Shown here piece after piece: positions 9,764-20,107 of a stretch of 64,000 nucleotides of DNA. The DNA lies in the NCBI RefSeq assembly GCF_037126465.1, contig NC_088207.1:248001-312000 (forward strand), read 5' to 3'. The DNA comes from Ornithodoros turicata. Its lineage: Eukaryota; Arthropoda; Arachnida; Ixodida; Argasidae. The notes beneath the pieces were generated by a model. That model was not told the DNA's origin and ran no database searches. It worked only from the letters and a program-made list of their open reading frames with translations. The translations under genes were made by a program, and so were the position numbers. Every line of letters starts with the position of its first letter. Position 1 is the first letter of the stretch.

Positions 9764-11071
9764 TTAGTCCACTCGAACAACAAGATCACCATCGACTGAT
9801 AAAATCTCGGATGCTTCACTAATAAGTATAACCGACACTGCGCATGGTAATGGCTTATCAAACTTCATTTCAATCCTGCAACTGCCTTTGCATAATGGAT
9901 TAAAGTAGGAACCAAAACTTTCGTCAGCACCCAAGTTCCAATGCGTAATAAAGGAATTTGTTTTATATCTTTGATAACTTAACTCAACATGTTTTTCATT
10001 CAGTTGATACAAGAATTCATAGTAGCTTGCTCTAGCCAGATCATTTTCCCAGTCATAGGATAGTTGTTTCCTGTATTCATCAACTCATAGTGTTACAGAA
10101 CTAACGTTAAAATGTTCGAAACAAAAGGGGCTCGACTTGCAATCACCATGATAAGCCTCAGTGCGAACTAGACATACAGTAAATTGATCAGGAATTCTAC
10201 CTGGGAATAAGTTTTCAAAGATTGCATCATGAAGGCCCAGCGAAAGCGAGCGTACTTTGCTTTCTAGTCCACGCATGATGTAACATGCTCGTGATGATGT
10301 AAGGACTTTCTGGTGTGCAGTAAAACTTGAGTTGCTAACTTTGACTTTGCGTGCTACAAGTACCGCGCTGTGGATTTTCAATTGATGATTATGAGTTTAA
10401 TTGGTGCCAGTTAGCAATCTAAAGCTATCCGTATTATGTAGAGCAGTCACTTGAACCCCCACACCAGGTAAGAAAAGCCTCCCTTGGTTTGTGAGGTCGG
10501 TGTTAACTTTCATGACAATTTCAAATAGTTTCCCACCACTTGTCCTAGCAATGCGCAACTTTGCATCCCGGGCGAGTGGATCATTTGCTGCATGCTCTCC
10601 TGTGTCATGTGTATACATTGCACAATCATCTAAAGTCTTCTGCAGATGAGTTTTCGTATGAAGTAGGGTATGAATCATACATCGATAGGAGTCCAAACAG
10701 CTACTGCTCGCCAGACGTTGATTCATGTGAATGGTTACATATTTAAATAAAGCGGCACCCAAGTTGTTGACTGGGAATGCAGTGTCCACAGTGATACCGT
10801 CCGCTCTTCGGGTAATTGGTTCACTCCCACCCGACCTCAATATCTGCATAGTTATATTAAAATACAGTGATGATAAATCGAGATACAAGTCTGAGGGATT
10901 TGTTATGTTCCATTCGATCGTCGATTCTCCTCCGCTGATTGTAGAAACAGGATAATAAACTTGCGTCTCGCATGATTCTATTGAAACTTGGGTAGAACGT
11001 ATGTTGAATAACTCACACTCCCCCTTCAAAGCCAGCTGGGACTGTGCATGTACAAAGTTGACCTGCGACAT
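9764..11071 (-). pseudogene. double-jelly-roll major capsid protein, Polinton type (broken)
   Basis: One continuous minus-strand reading frame of about 436 codons, starting at an ATG (11,069-11,071) and ending at 9,764. It is interrupted only by two in-frame stops: TAA at 10,397-10,399 and TGA at 10,085-10,087. No frameshift is needed. The N-terminal part has the pattern of Polinton and adintovirus hexons: a YYPVST segment, a beta-rich stretch with YLDLSSLYFNI, a 'FPVNNLGAALF' segment and a conserved SYRCMIHTLL helix. The middle part has the AYH.D...PFCFEHF pattern. The C-terminal part has G-C-R-I-E-M-K-F followed by a beta strand ending in VVRV, as in the second jelly roll. The product would form the capsid lattice. 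This copy is inactive as written. Family assignment is by recognised motif pattern, not by a search. Confidence 0.75.
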
Positions 11072-11149
11072 CTTTGCAAATGAAAGGGCACAATGCTTTC
11101 CTCATAGCTTTATTTGTTAGCATCTTACCCCAGCAAAAGACTCTTTTTT

Positions 11150-11705
11150 TCTTCCAATCCCCTTACCCTTTGAGATTGTCCTCACAATCCTACCTGGGCC
11201 ACCTGTTTTCCGAATGCGATGCCCGATTCGAAGCATTGTCCACCTCACTTTCTACAAGTGAAAGGGCGACCCATGGTTCGACTTCTAACCCGCTTGGACG
11301 CTGATGCACACTTTTAACTCCCCACTGACCCATTTTGCATAATGCGATCCCGTTCACGATTGGAAGCATTGTCCAACTCGTGAAAGGCGACCATGGTCCG
11401 TTTTGCTAACCACCAGCCGATCCACTCCTCTAACCCCCCGCTGACCACATTTTTCGGAATGCTATCGCATTCACGATTGGAAGCATTGTCCTCCAATCCC
11501 CTTTATCTTTTGATATCGCCCTCAGAACCCAACCCTACCTGGGCCACCTGTTTTTCGGAATGCGACGCCGATTCGAAGCATTGTCCACCTCACTTTCTAC
11601 AAGTGAAAGGGCGATCCATTGCCCCGACTTCTAACCCCTCTTGGGCGCCAATCCACACCCGTTTTCGGAGTGCGACCCTATTCCCAACCCTGGTTGCTGC
11701 TCTTT
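11150..11705. repeat. degenerate tandem repeat between capsid and small virion-protein remnants
   Basis: Blocks sharing CACCTGTTTTTCGGAATGCG, GATTCGAAGCATTGTCCACC and TTTCTACAAGTGAAAGGGCG appear at about 11,200-11,300 and 11,540-11,640. Related shorter blocks (CACGATTGGAAGCATTGTCC) lie at about 11,350 and 11,470. The repeat separates two remnants of the same element. Overlapping open frames are by-products. Confidence 0.7.
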
Positions 11706-11788
11706 TCCATGCAAAAACCTTTTACTTTATAAAGAAGCAACATCAATGTGTGAAAAAAGTGTTCTCTTTATTTCATGGCTACAGAGGA

Positions 11789-12150
11789 TTAATCGAAAAT
11801 GTCTCTTCTCTTCCTCTTTTTCCTTCGATGTCCACTGCCTGCAATGTCCTTCAAAATCTGTGTCCATAATTCATTTGAGCTTGCTCTCAGTGCTTGCTTG
11901 ATGTTTCGCCTTTCAGATAACTTTTTCGCCAAATTTTTCGCTGCGCTCATCGCAGTACGGGCTATGTAATGCTTTGCACGATGCAAAAGTGGCAATGCTA
12001 GCTTACGCAAAGAACTAAAGAAGCCATTCCCAGTTTGAAACAGTGGCCCTTTGTATGGTACAAGATCTCCAAGTCCTGATCCATAATGGAGGTAATAAGT
12101 CCAGTCTTTCCAACCGTGCTGTCCACGTTTATTCTGTTCTAACCTTTTTC
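11789..12150 (-). CDS. small basic virion-type protein of a Polinton/adintovirus (pX/minor-capsid-like), start unclear
   Basis: The minus-strand frame is open from about 12,150 to a stop at 11,789, about 110-120 codons. The N-terminal part contains YGSGLGDLVPYKG, then QTGNGFFSSL. An alpha-helical Leu/Ala/Lys-rich middle follows (RKLALPLLHRAK), then a NIKQAL segment and a highly basic tail (GHRRKKRKRR). This layout, with a Gly-rich N-terminus, an FF-x-x-L hydrophobic segment and an arginine/lysine tail, is typical of the small protein beside the capsid gene in adintoviruses and Polintons. It has been compared with adenovirus core/minor capsid proteins. No in-frame ATG is visible at the 5' end, so the start may be lost. 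The frame itself is unbroken. Confidence 0.55.
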
Positions 12151-12179
12151 TCCTCTACCCTCTTCTTCCTCGCTTATCC

Positions 12180-12365
12180 CAGAAAACCACCGACGCCCTA
12201 AGGACATCCTGGCATGATCCTGAGGTCCTGGTCCCTCATGGATGTCCTAAAAATGTCTTTAAGATATCTTTAAAAATATTCGAATTTTATCCAGTGGGAT
12301 CTCCGAGCAGTATGTCACTGGGACTTCCTGACAACATCCTACCTGGATGTCAAATTTAAACTGAA
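12180..12365. repeat. GGACATCC / GGATGTCC motif island
   Basis: Contains AAGGACATCCTGG, TGGATGTCCTA, AAGATATCTTTAA, GGGATCTCC, GGGACTTCC and CATCCTACCTGGATGTC in under 200 bp. Same family texture as at 620-860 and 16,380-16,620. Confidence 0.5.
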
Positions 12366-12976
12366 ATGCATGCATATTTTTGTGCTGAAACCATTGCAGC
12401 TTCATAGTACATAACACAGTTTTGAACAGTATGTTGAAAAGGCAGGTCCATGGTGATTTTGAGCATCGAACAAAAAAGTATGAAATCATTATTGAAGCGC
12501 ACATGGCAGATAACACATCAAACAACCAATATTTCACGAAACATGTTCCTCATATCATTGTTCATATCCCTTGTTCACGAAACCAACATTGCAATGCATG
12601 GCCGAAGCTTATACCTGGATTGAATGAGAGCGAATTACTTCTGGAATGTAGAAACACACATATTTCATGCTTCACTACACAAAAGTCTCGTACTCTGATA
12701 AAGTGCACCTATATAGGTCAAGTGACCAAATGTCCCTATTTACATGGTAACATCCCCGGATTTTTGTCCATTGTTTCTGTGTCCGAAGTTTCCAATGATC
12801 TGCTTGTTGATCTAACAAAAATACAGGGTCTTTATTTTTTATCCTTTACAGCATTTTCTAAAAGGCTATGAGAGCAGAAGAGATGCCGTTTTTGCAATTG
12901 AGTTATACGGCCCATCGGACATCATCTGGAAGAGAATATGTCAGTACAAGATGAGTAAATACCTAAAATCCATTAA
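12366..12976. other. no gene recognised
   Basis: A 149-codon plus-strand open stretch (12,422-12,871) has no recognisable domain or clear start context. Nothing else is seen. Confidence 0.45.
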
Positions 12977-12979
12977 TTA

Positions 12980-13434
12980 ACTCTTTAATTAGGGAATTTT
13001 GGACAAAAGCGAGATAGCAGAATAGGAGTCAATCCTCGTTCAAAGCCATTCTATCTCTTAAAAATCCAGGAAAGAGCGCGTGCTGTGAAATATTCATCGC
13101 TAGACTTTGGTGTGCAAATGATCAAAAAGACAAAAAAGAACCGCGCCTCAGAGCGCATCATCTACACTGACGAAGGCTTATCAGGGCCGGAAAGTGGTTT
13201 ATCTGGCCAGCATATCGGCCAACTCCAATCATCTCCATCGCTCGAAATCACGTGGCTCCTGACATGAAATGAGCACTGTGCTCCCTGCGTTCCCAGTTTC
13301 GTGTCAAAACTGAGGGATGAATATTTTAACGCACGTGCGTGTTTCACGATTTGCTAGACGCGGAATGGCTTTTAACAAGCATAGTCTCCCATTCTGCTAT
13401 CGCGCTTTTGCCCAGAATCCCCTAATTAAAAAGT
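12980..13434. mobile_element. 455-bp MITE with about 65-bp imperfect TIRs and TA target duplication
   Basis: The left end reads ACTCTTTAATTAGGGAATTT. The right end, reverse complemented, reads ACTTTTTAATTAGGGGATTC. Similarity continues inward for about 65 bp, to CAAAGCCATTC at about 13,050 and its partner at about 13,365. TA flanks both sides (12,978-12,979 and 13,435-13,436). No coding capacity. TIR plus TA duplication suggests a Tc1/mariner-type non-autonomous element, but the superfamily is not proven. Confidence 0.8.
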
Positions 13435-13534
13435 TATATAATGAATTTTATGTAATTAGTCAACTTGTAGTTTCATTCTTCGAGAGGATGTCCGCCTGGT
13501 CCTATAATTCGATTGCAAAAATGACATCTTCGAC

Positions 13535-13660
13535 ACAAGTGTGTCTGGTTGGGTGAGAACTATGATAGTAACGAAAATCTCCAACCAAGTTACAGGACGG
13601 GGATACCCGACGTTTCGGAGCCGGTTCGGCTCCTTCCTCAGGGGTGACTGTAGCTGCCAA
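13535..13660 (-). ncRNA. hammerhead-like module of a second Penelope-type family
   Basis: On the minus strand CTGAGGA (13,635-13,641) is followed by a 7-bp stem (GGAGCCG AAC CGGCTCC) and GAAA (13,613-13,616). It matches the conserved C-U-G-A-N-G-A/GAAA pattern, with one extra base before stem II. A distal stem I of TACAG with CTGTA is possible. The upstream plus-strand text (ACACAAGTGTGTCTGGTTGGG ... CTCCAACCAAGTTA) is homologous to the flank of the module at 25,760-25,935. The two are therefore copies of one repeat, probably a Penelope terminal repeat or retrozyme-like unit. Confidence 0.55.
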
Positions 13661-15670
13661 CGGCCACTTCAGTCATTCAGTCCCCGAAGTGGTTCCATTT
13701 GTATGCCAAAGTGGTTTGAAGTGGAATAAACCGTCTCTGGTTCAGAGTGAAGTGCTTCCACTTGATTGCCAAGTGGTTTTCAACTATTTGTTGGGTCAAT
13801 ATACCAGAAACATTCGCGCAGAGTACCGAAATCGAACTTTGCACAGTTTTCACTTGAGTTTGAAACCGAAAGTTTAATGCCCTCGTCGTCGACACGAGGA
13901 ACAAGACCGAGCGCCATCTGCATCAGTACGTGTTTTGAAATGTCGTTGCGGTTGGTCGTCGGGTCGCAGTTTTCGTCTTTCAACTCTTCAAAACGGGCAA
14001 AAACGTGAATATTTAGAATCTCTGTCGTCAGGCGCTGCATTATGTACATCTGCTTGTGTTACAACTTCTGCACCAGCTCAGTCGGAAGAAACTATAAGCG
14101 ATGCAGGTCTGCAATTACGCTGGTAAGTAGTAGTGATTCGATATTTATGTACATTTATCTCAATGTGTGGTTCTACTCCCCGTTATTACTATTGTTTAAA
14201 ATATCGTAAATGCAGGTAAACACTGTTCGGTAAACTCCATGCCCTCCTGCTCAGGCTTCTCTCCCATGGGGTTACTATTATTTATCTGAACTTTGTGTAG
14301 CCTGCTAGTGCTTGAATTGGCTTTGTTATGAATTGTCTTGTAGCTGGCAGTTTGTCGTACAAATGGAGGAGACTTGCAGGATGCTTATGAATCATGCAGA
14401 ACAAGGGCCAGCGACTGAAGAGAGGTATGTGGCATATGACTGTTGCAGGAAAACATTTACGTGTATTTTTGCGAAATGTTTTTCTACAGGTTTTCTCACT
14501 GAAACTGAATTCCCAGTTTATCGCTTCCATATGCACCACGTTTATGTAATTTTGTCCTCGAGATGAGGCAAGAATGGATCTAGTCTCATCTGCCACGAGG
14601 TCTTCTTCAGAATCAGATAGGAACAGCAGCGCTTCTTACTGGCTATCAGGCTGATATAAACGTTGTAAACTGTACTTTTGGCACGAAACAGGATTGCAGA
14701 TACTAAAGTAGCAATGTGGGTAGTTGGTGCTGACGGCTCATCTCACAACAGCAACACAGGACAAGGACGACGAGTGAAAAAGCAATAAGTTCTTAACACT
14801 CGTCGTTTCTGTCTTGTGTTACAGCTTCGAGATGAACAGGGCTGTCGACTGTTGGTAAGACCAAATTATCTTCACGTAAAGCAGCATTGCCACTGGTGTG
14901 AATTTCTTCTTTTCGGTGATAACAATACATTCGGGTACAGGTGTCGTAGTACAGTCGGCTTGCGCTTTTTCTATCATTGACTCCAGACATCATTTATGCC
15001 CGATTAGCTAGCATACACAGGAGTGTTATGAGAAATGATCTGAAAGTTGCCATGTTTTACAGATGCGGAGAAAGATCACTTGCGCCACTCTCACTGAACG
15101 CCGAATTTTATGGCAACTCGAGTCCTTTCTTTCCAGTTATGCGGCTGTCATAATGAACGCCACTTTGCAAGTGCTTAAGTTTTTTTTCAGTAAGCAAAGC
15201 CAATAGTCAGTTGTGACTTGGATAGGTGAGCATGCGGATCTGGCTAGTTCTAGCAGAGGGTATTATAGCTGCTGGCATTTCAGTATGGTGAACCCCTTCG
15301 CTCGGCCTCACATATGCAGTGCTGTTCTGTGAGGCCCGAAATGTAGCCAGTACTCAACGTATTCTTTGTGTGGATTATGGCCGTCGCACAAGAGGAAGAT
15401 TTTGAAGTAGCCTGTGTGTATGTTTCATATGAAATCAGGTTAAAACTTGGGCAGGTTGGTGTGGCATACTAAAAGCGTATGTTTCCTGGGCGCTGAGAAG
15501 CGCGACGTTGCGGGCGACGAGCACGAGATGTGCAATGACTGTGCAACGAGCTTTATGTGTGGCCTCATCTTGCATCTGACCCGATATGCCATTAAGCGAA
15601 ACAGAAAACGTTATGACATTATTATGTTTGAAGTGGACACTGCGATAAAAGGGCGGCTACGCCGCGGCAA
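13661..15670. other. no gene recognised; one hairpin
   Basis: A possible exon on the plus strand ends at a good donor (CTGGTAAGTAG) at about 14,123, but no protein family is recognisable. At 14,754-14,822 the arms ACACAGGACAAGGACGACGAGTG and CACTCGTCGTTTCTGTCTTGTGT can pair over about 22 bp. The plus-strand open stretch at 15,447-15,719 is unassigned. Confidence 0.4.
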
Positions 15671-15675
15671 AGAAC

Positions 15676-16040
15676 GTGCATCAAAGGAATCAAGAACCGA
15701 AGATGCATCTCGCCATTAAATCGAGAACCGGGGAACTGTGTGCGACAGTGCGACTAAGTTAAGTCAAGAGAGAAACATTTTTAAGTGCAATATCAAGAGG
15801 TGCCTAAGATGTGTTCCAACATCAACCAGATAAATGTGTGTGACAGTGCGACTAAGTGAAGCCAAGACTGAAACCTTTTTAAGTGCAGTATCAAGAGACA
15901 CCAAATAATCTGCATCAAAAGAATCGAGAGCTGAAGATGTGTCTCAACATTAAATCAAGAGAACCAGCGGTGTGTGACTAAGTCAAGTCAAAGTGAAACA
16001 TTTTTAAGTACAATATCAAGAGTGAAAGTGTTTTCGTATT
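15676..16040. repeat. three-copy tandem repeat of about 100-120 bp
   Basis: Units share GACAGTGCGACTAAGT(T)AAG, AACATTTTTAAGTGCAATATCAAGAG and ATTAAATCAAGAGAACC. The motif GACTAAGT recurs at about 15,750, 15,848 and 15,966. An AATAAA lies just after (about 16,052). It could be a repetitive 3' exon, but no gene is proven. Confidence 0.7.
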
Positions 16041-16375
16041 GCGCAGCATAAAATAAATAACTTTTGGAGTCTTGTTATGTTATGTTGCTTGCTTGTGCTG
16101 CAGATAGGCACTGATGTGCAAACAGAGTTGAGTAGAACAAACCGATGAACTGACGTACAGGCAAGCTAGTGGACAATCTATGATAAACATGCCTGAGCAG
16201 TTGGTGAACACTGAAGACTGCACAGGACAGCTGTCTTGTATAGTCTCCAGTGTTTACCCATTGCTCAGGGTTGTTTAACATTTCAGCAAGTCTGTCCACC
16301 AGGTGCCTGTATCTCTGTCATTTTATCAGCATTCGGGGCACGTGAAACAAAACACAGTATGGGAGAAAGATCCAT
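16041..16375. other. no gene recognised
   Basis: Unassigned sequence with an AATAAATAAC stretch at about 16,050. Nothing else is seen. Confidence 0.4.
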
Positions 16376-16379
16376 TTCA

Positions 16380-16622
16380 GGTCCGTGAAATGTAGTTCGG
16401 AACGTTATAAGGACGTTTTGAGGAGATCCTGGGATGTGACTTTGGCACTTTACCGGTAGTCCCACAGACGTCCCAGAGATGGTAAGGGATGTCCGAAGGA
16501 CGTTTCTATTGTCCGGAGCTGAACGTTCTGGGGACGTCCACAGGTCATTGTTGGTTTACTGGGATGTCTCCGGTACCCTACATAGGCCGGGGGGGTCTGA
16601 TGTCCATCCCTCCTGGGATGGT
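16380..16622. repeat. GGACGTCC / GGGATGTC motif island
   Basis: Contains AGGACGTTTTGAGGAGATCC, GGGATGTGAC, CAGACGTCCC, GGGATGTCCGAAGGACG, GGGGACGTCC and GGGATGTCTCC. It directly abuts the 3' end of a LINE fragment. Confidence 0.5.
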
Positions 16623-16635
16623 ATTTGTACACGTT

Positions 16636-17703
16636 TCTAATAATAATATTAATAATTTTTATTCGTGCCCATGAACGGCCGCTAAGGCCACAGTGTTGGC
16701 ACACACAATACACATAACTCACAGTGGATACAATACAGACACAAACGCACAAATAATTATGTACAGACATATATATATATATAATCCAGTGGGATACTAA
16801 CAGAGGTACATTACAAACATAACAGGCATACGTACTTACATATTTCCAGACAAGTATACCACGCAGTACACGCAATGAAATATCAGCAACAAAACTACAA
16901 TACATAGATTACGTGCAGCACATAAGGTATAAGATGGAATGAGACGATATACTATACAAAACAAAGGACAGAATATCACGATTGAAAATTCACTGATGAA
17001 GGAAAGAAATAACGTCGCGTTTAAGGGATGCGCTGGAGGCGTGGAAAATATCACAGAATAATTTGGTATCGGGTAATTGGATCGCTGGGGCAGAAGCATT
17101 TAATGTAGAAGACTGGTGGATTACGAAAAGCCACGCGAGGAATACAAAAGTTTAGGAGGCTCAGCAGGAGTAGCGAATCAACACGGGCATAGACACATTT
17201 GTACAGAAATAGGGCGTCGGCAATAGAGCGACGTGTGGCCAGTGGGTGAAGGTGAAAATATTGCAATAGTGTGTCATAGTCATACATTAACTTTTTTCGT
17301 AAAAAGCCATTGTGTATGATATGGAGCGCTCGTTTTTGTACAGCCGCAAGACGCTTTGTATCAGTACCTGAAAGTGCGTTCCAGGCAACAGAGGCATATT
17401 CAAGCCTGGGAAGAACATAGGACTTGTAAAGTTTAACGAAGACAGCAGGAGTCTGAAACCCCTTGCATGTATATGACAAGGAGGCACAGCGTGCGAAGAG
17501 CGGAAGAACGAACCGCTGTGACATGTTCATGGAATAGCAGCTTGGCATCAAAACTAACTCCTACATCTCGGATACTGTCAACACGACATATTTCAATGTC
17601 GGAGAAGTAACCAAACACAGAGATATTTGTCTTGCGTGTGAACATGACAACCTTCGTCTTTGCGCTGTTAATTTTGAGACCGTTAGCACTGCACCATGAC
17701 AGT
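16636..17703 (-). mobile_element. 5'-truncated LINE (CR1/jockey-type), 3' part of ORF2
   Basis: The minus strand encodes the end of a non-LTR reverse transcriptase. It starts with GLKINSAKTKVV (about 17,690-17,640) and the thumb motif IRDVGVSFDAKL, then, after a frameshift near 17,500, FVKLYKSYVLPRLEYASVAWN and AVQKRALHIIHN. A 3' UTR runs to a (TAA/TTA)-type tail near 16,640. The catalytic palm is missing, as in normal 5' truncation. The frameshift makes it dead. It abuts a gypsy integrase fragment. Confidence 0.85.
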
Positions 17704-17763
17704 ATATTGGATATACTGTTGCCAGTTAAACTGGATATACTCAGCCAGTTGAAACCAGTCTGC

Positions 17764-18150
17764 TTCGTCCAGATAACCGACAGTTTTCAATATGCCTTGT
17801 TTTGTGGCTGTTTGCACCGCAAAGAACGGCCCGAGAAGTGAGGTCGGTGCACCAGGTAGGCCTTTACGGACTATGATTTGATCACTGACGTGAATGTCTG
17901 GGATGTTAGGACTGTGTCGTCGGTCAAAGTACTTCTTGACAGATGTCTTGTATTTTTCTTCTTGTTGACGACTCTTCCGTTCCTCCTTCAGACTTATGTT
18001 ATCAACAATTCCTAAGTCGTGGTCTGCTTTCAGGAATGGTGGCGAACCATGTTGGGCGAAGTATGGAGAACATCCGATAGCGCTGTTATGCGATTGATTG
18101 TGATGGTGTGTTGCGGCCTCTAGGCAAGGACGCCATTCGCCTGGGAAGTT
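17764..18150 (-). pseudogene. Ty3/gypsy integrase C-terminal fragment
   Basis: The minus-strand frame shows the end of a gypsy-type integrase. It has EWRPCLEAATHHHNQSHNSAIGCSPY and a GSPP motif, a Lys/Glu-rich linker (KKYFDRRH) and the small beta-barrel domain (DQIIVRKGL, LLGPFFAVQ). The catalytic DDE core and the rest of pol are absent. It is a dead fragment that the LINE at 16,636-17,703 abuts. Confidence 0.75.
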
Positions 18151-19248
18151 ATGATAAAGAAGAAAATGCTCCAAGCACATCGAACATGAAACAACAAATC
18201 TTATTGGCTTGCACATACCTTTAAATTGCATCGAGTACATCATCGTTTGCTGAATGGAAAGCACACACGGTTCACTAATCCCAACACACACATATGGAGC
18301 ACACGTTACACAGACAGAGAACCCATCCGGTGATCCGATGCACCAGGCAGTCCTCCAAACGCCGAACACACAATCCGCGAAACTTAGAACAGGCTGGCAT
18401 TGCAAAGCTCAATGAAGATCCTTAGTGACGAACACGACGGTTCTCAAACGAAATGGCCGAGGAACAATTGTACAACAAGTGGCAACAGACACCAATTCCA
18501 TGTGAGAAGCAGTTGCAATCTTGCACGCGTATGTGTGACCGTTGAGACAGGAAACACCTGTAGAAAAACCGAAGTGAATATCACGCTGGTATTGTTCCAA
18601 CGTTAATGCTAGAATAGTACTCTATTTTGTAACTCACCTCCTCGAAATCGATACAGTCCCACGGTCACCTCTAACCAAAGAACACAATTAACTTCGCTTG
18701 TGATGTACATCGTCGCTTCGCCGATGCAGCCGATCCTCTCCTGCCGTCATTTGCAATGCGTCCACCGTCTGCAACAGAATGTACTTCGATTCTTAAACAC
18801 GAGTAAAATGCAGGCGTCATACGATGCATCACAGCAAGGTTGGCTTACCTTAAGCAAACATTAGACCCGTACTCAAAAAGCAAGGTGTCATCCTTCTCAA
18901 AGGCGAGGTTGCAACGCAGACAGCGGGCAAGAAAGAAGGAAGCGGGAAGGAACGTACTGCGGGAGAATATGTTCTGCCATGTCACCCCCCACCGGCGGAG
19001 CGCGGAGCAACGTAGTACCCTCCAACAAAGGCACGGACAAGCCGGCACACACATTATTCAACAAGCACACGCGTACAAGGTTCAGGAGGCACACATATTA
19101 TTCAGCGGGCACAAAGCCATTTCATACCAACGTGACGGCTTTGTACCTTTGTGACAGTTACGGCTGCTTCCAGACGGTTACGGCTGTGTCCCGGCTGCAC
19201 TCTCCGGAGGAACTTTTTTAACTGGCACATGTCCTTCACAGGATTAGT
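18151..19248. other. no gene recognised
   Basis: Unassigned DNA before the long repeat copy R3. Open stretches at 18,840-19,154 and their mirror frames show no domain. Confidence 0.45.
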
Positions 19249-20107
19249 GTGTAACGTCAAAAATTCCACACCAAAAAGCGTAGTAGTTTCCGTGCGATTT
19301 GTTGCAGTGTATGGCAAGAGCAGGCGTGGAGAATATGGTGAGTTTGTGCTTCTGGACATCAGACAAAAACGTCACACGCCAGCGTGGTAGGCAGAAAATA
19401 TTTCGGCGGAGGGGGGGGGGGGGGTTCTATGGGGACTTTACAAGGAGGAGGAGGATTTCCCCCGTGCTTCCCTCTCCCAAATGCACGACAAAATGTACCA
19501 CTCTGGGTGGGTTTTAACCCCCTAAACCACCCCCTGGCTAATACCCTGTCACACGCAGATGTCCAATCCGGGAGCCCCCTCTGGCGACCGGCGTGCGTGC
19601 GGACGTCTGCAAGTCGCGAAGACTGTGATCATGTCATGAATGTGCTGGACTACTGTCGCCGGACGTGCTAACACCGTGCCAGAATTCATACTCATAAGCC
19701 AAAGGCTGCGTATTTATCGAGCACTTTTCACTGAGCGTACATTGCGGAATTGGGATTGCGGTGTGAACGCGAACCAGATGAACTCGGAGACCAAGGAAGG
19801 AGGAAAACTAAGGAGGGAGCGCTGCCGTTTGCTTCCGAATCACGAACGTGTAGTGGAAGTGACGACATATAGTGCACGTCTTCAGCACGTCATGTAGATC
19901 AGGTGACCGGAGCCCACCAATCTGCGGTGAGAAGTCACTACACCTGGGAGTCCGGGACAAACCCGAAGGGTCCGGGTAGAGGGGCATAATTACGAGATAC
20001 TACAGACGGACAAGTGATGCTATAAATTTCGTAGCAGTGTTGCGGCGCGCTGTGAAGTTTCAGGAGAAGTAATTACGCTTCAATTAAGCTACGATTAAGG
20101 TACACGA

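Larger units (their letters stand above)
9475..12155 (-). mobile_element. Polinton/Maverick (adintovirus-type) element relic
   Basis: Three consecutive minus-strand gene remnants look like the virion module of a Polinton or adintovirus. From 5' to 3' on that strand they are a small basic protein (12,150-11,789), a double-jelly-roll-type major capsid protein (11,071-9,764) and an adenovirus-type protease fragment (9,660-9,485). Polintons encode this set together with a polymerase, integrase and ATPase, none of which I could find here. No long terminal inverted repeats were identified. The block is therefore a fragment or a heavily eroded copy. It sits between two islands of GGACRTCC-like motifs (8,935-9,060 and 12,180-12,360), whose relation to it is unknown. 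Confidence 0.72.

Noticed and set aside
12422..12871. 149-codon plus-strand open frame next to the Polinton relic
   Set aside because: No motif of polymerase, integrase or ATPase, opposite strand to the virion genes, and no clear start context.
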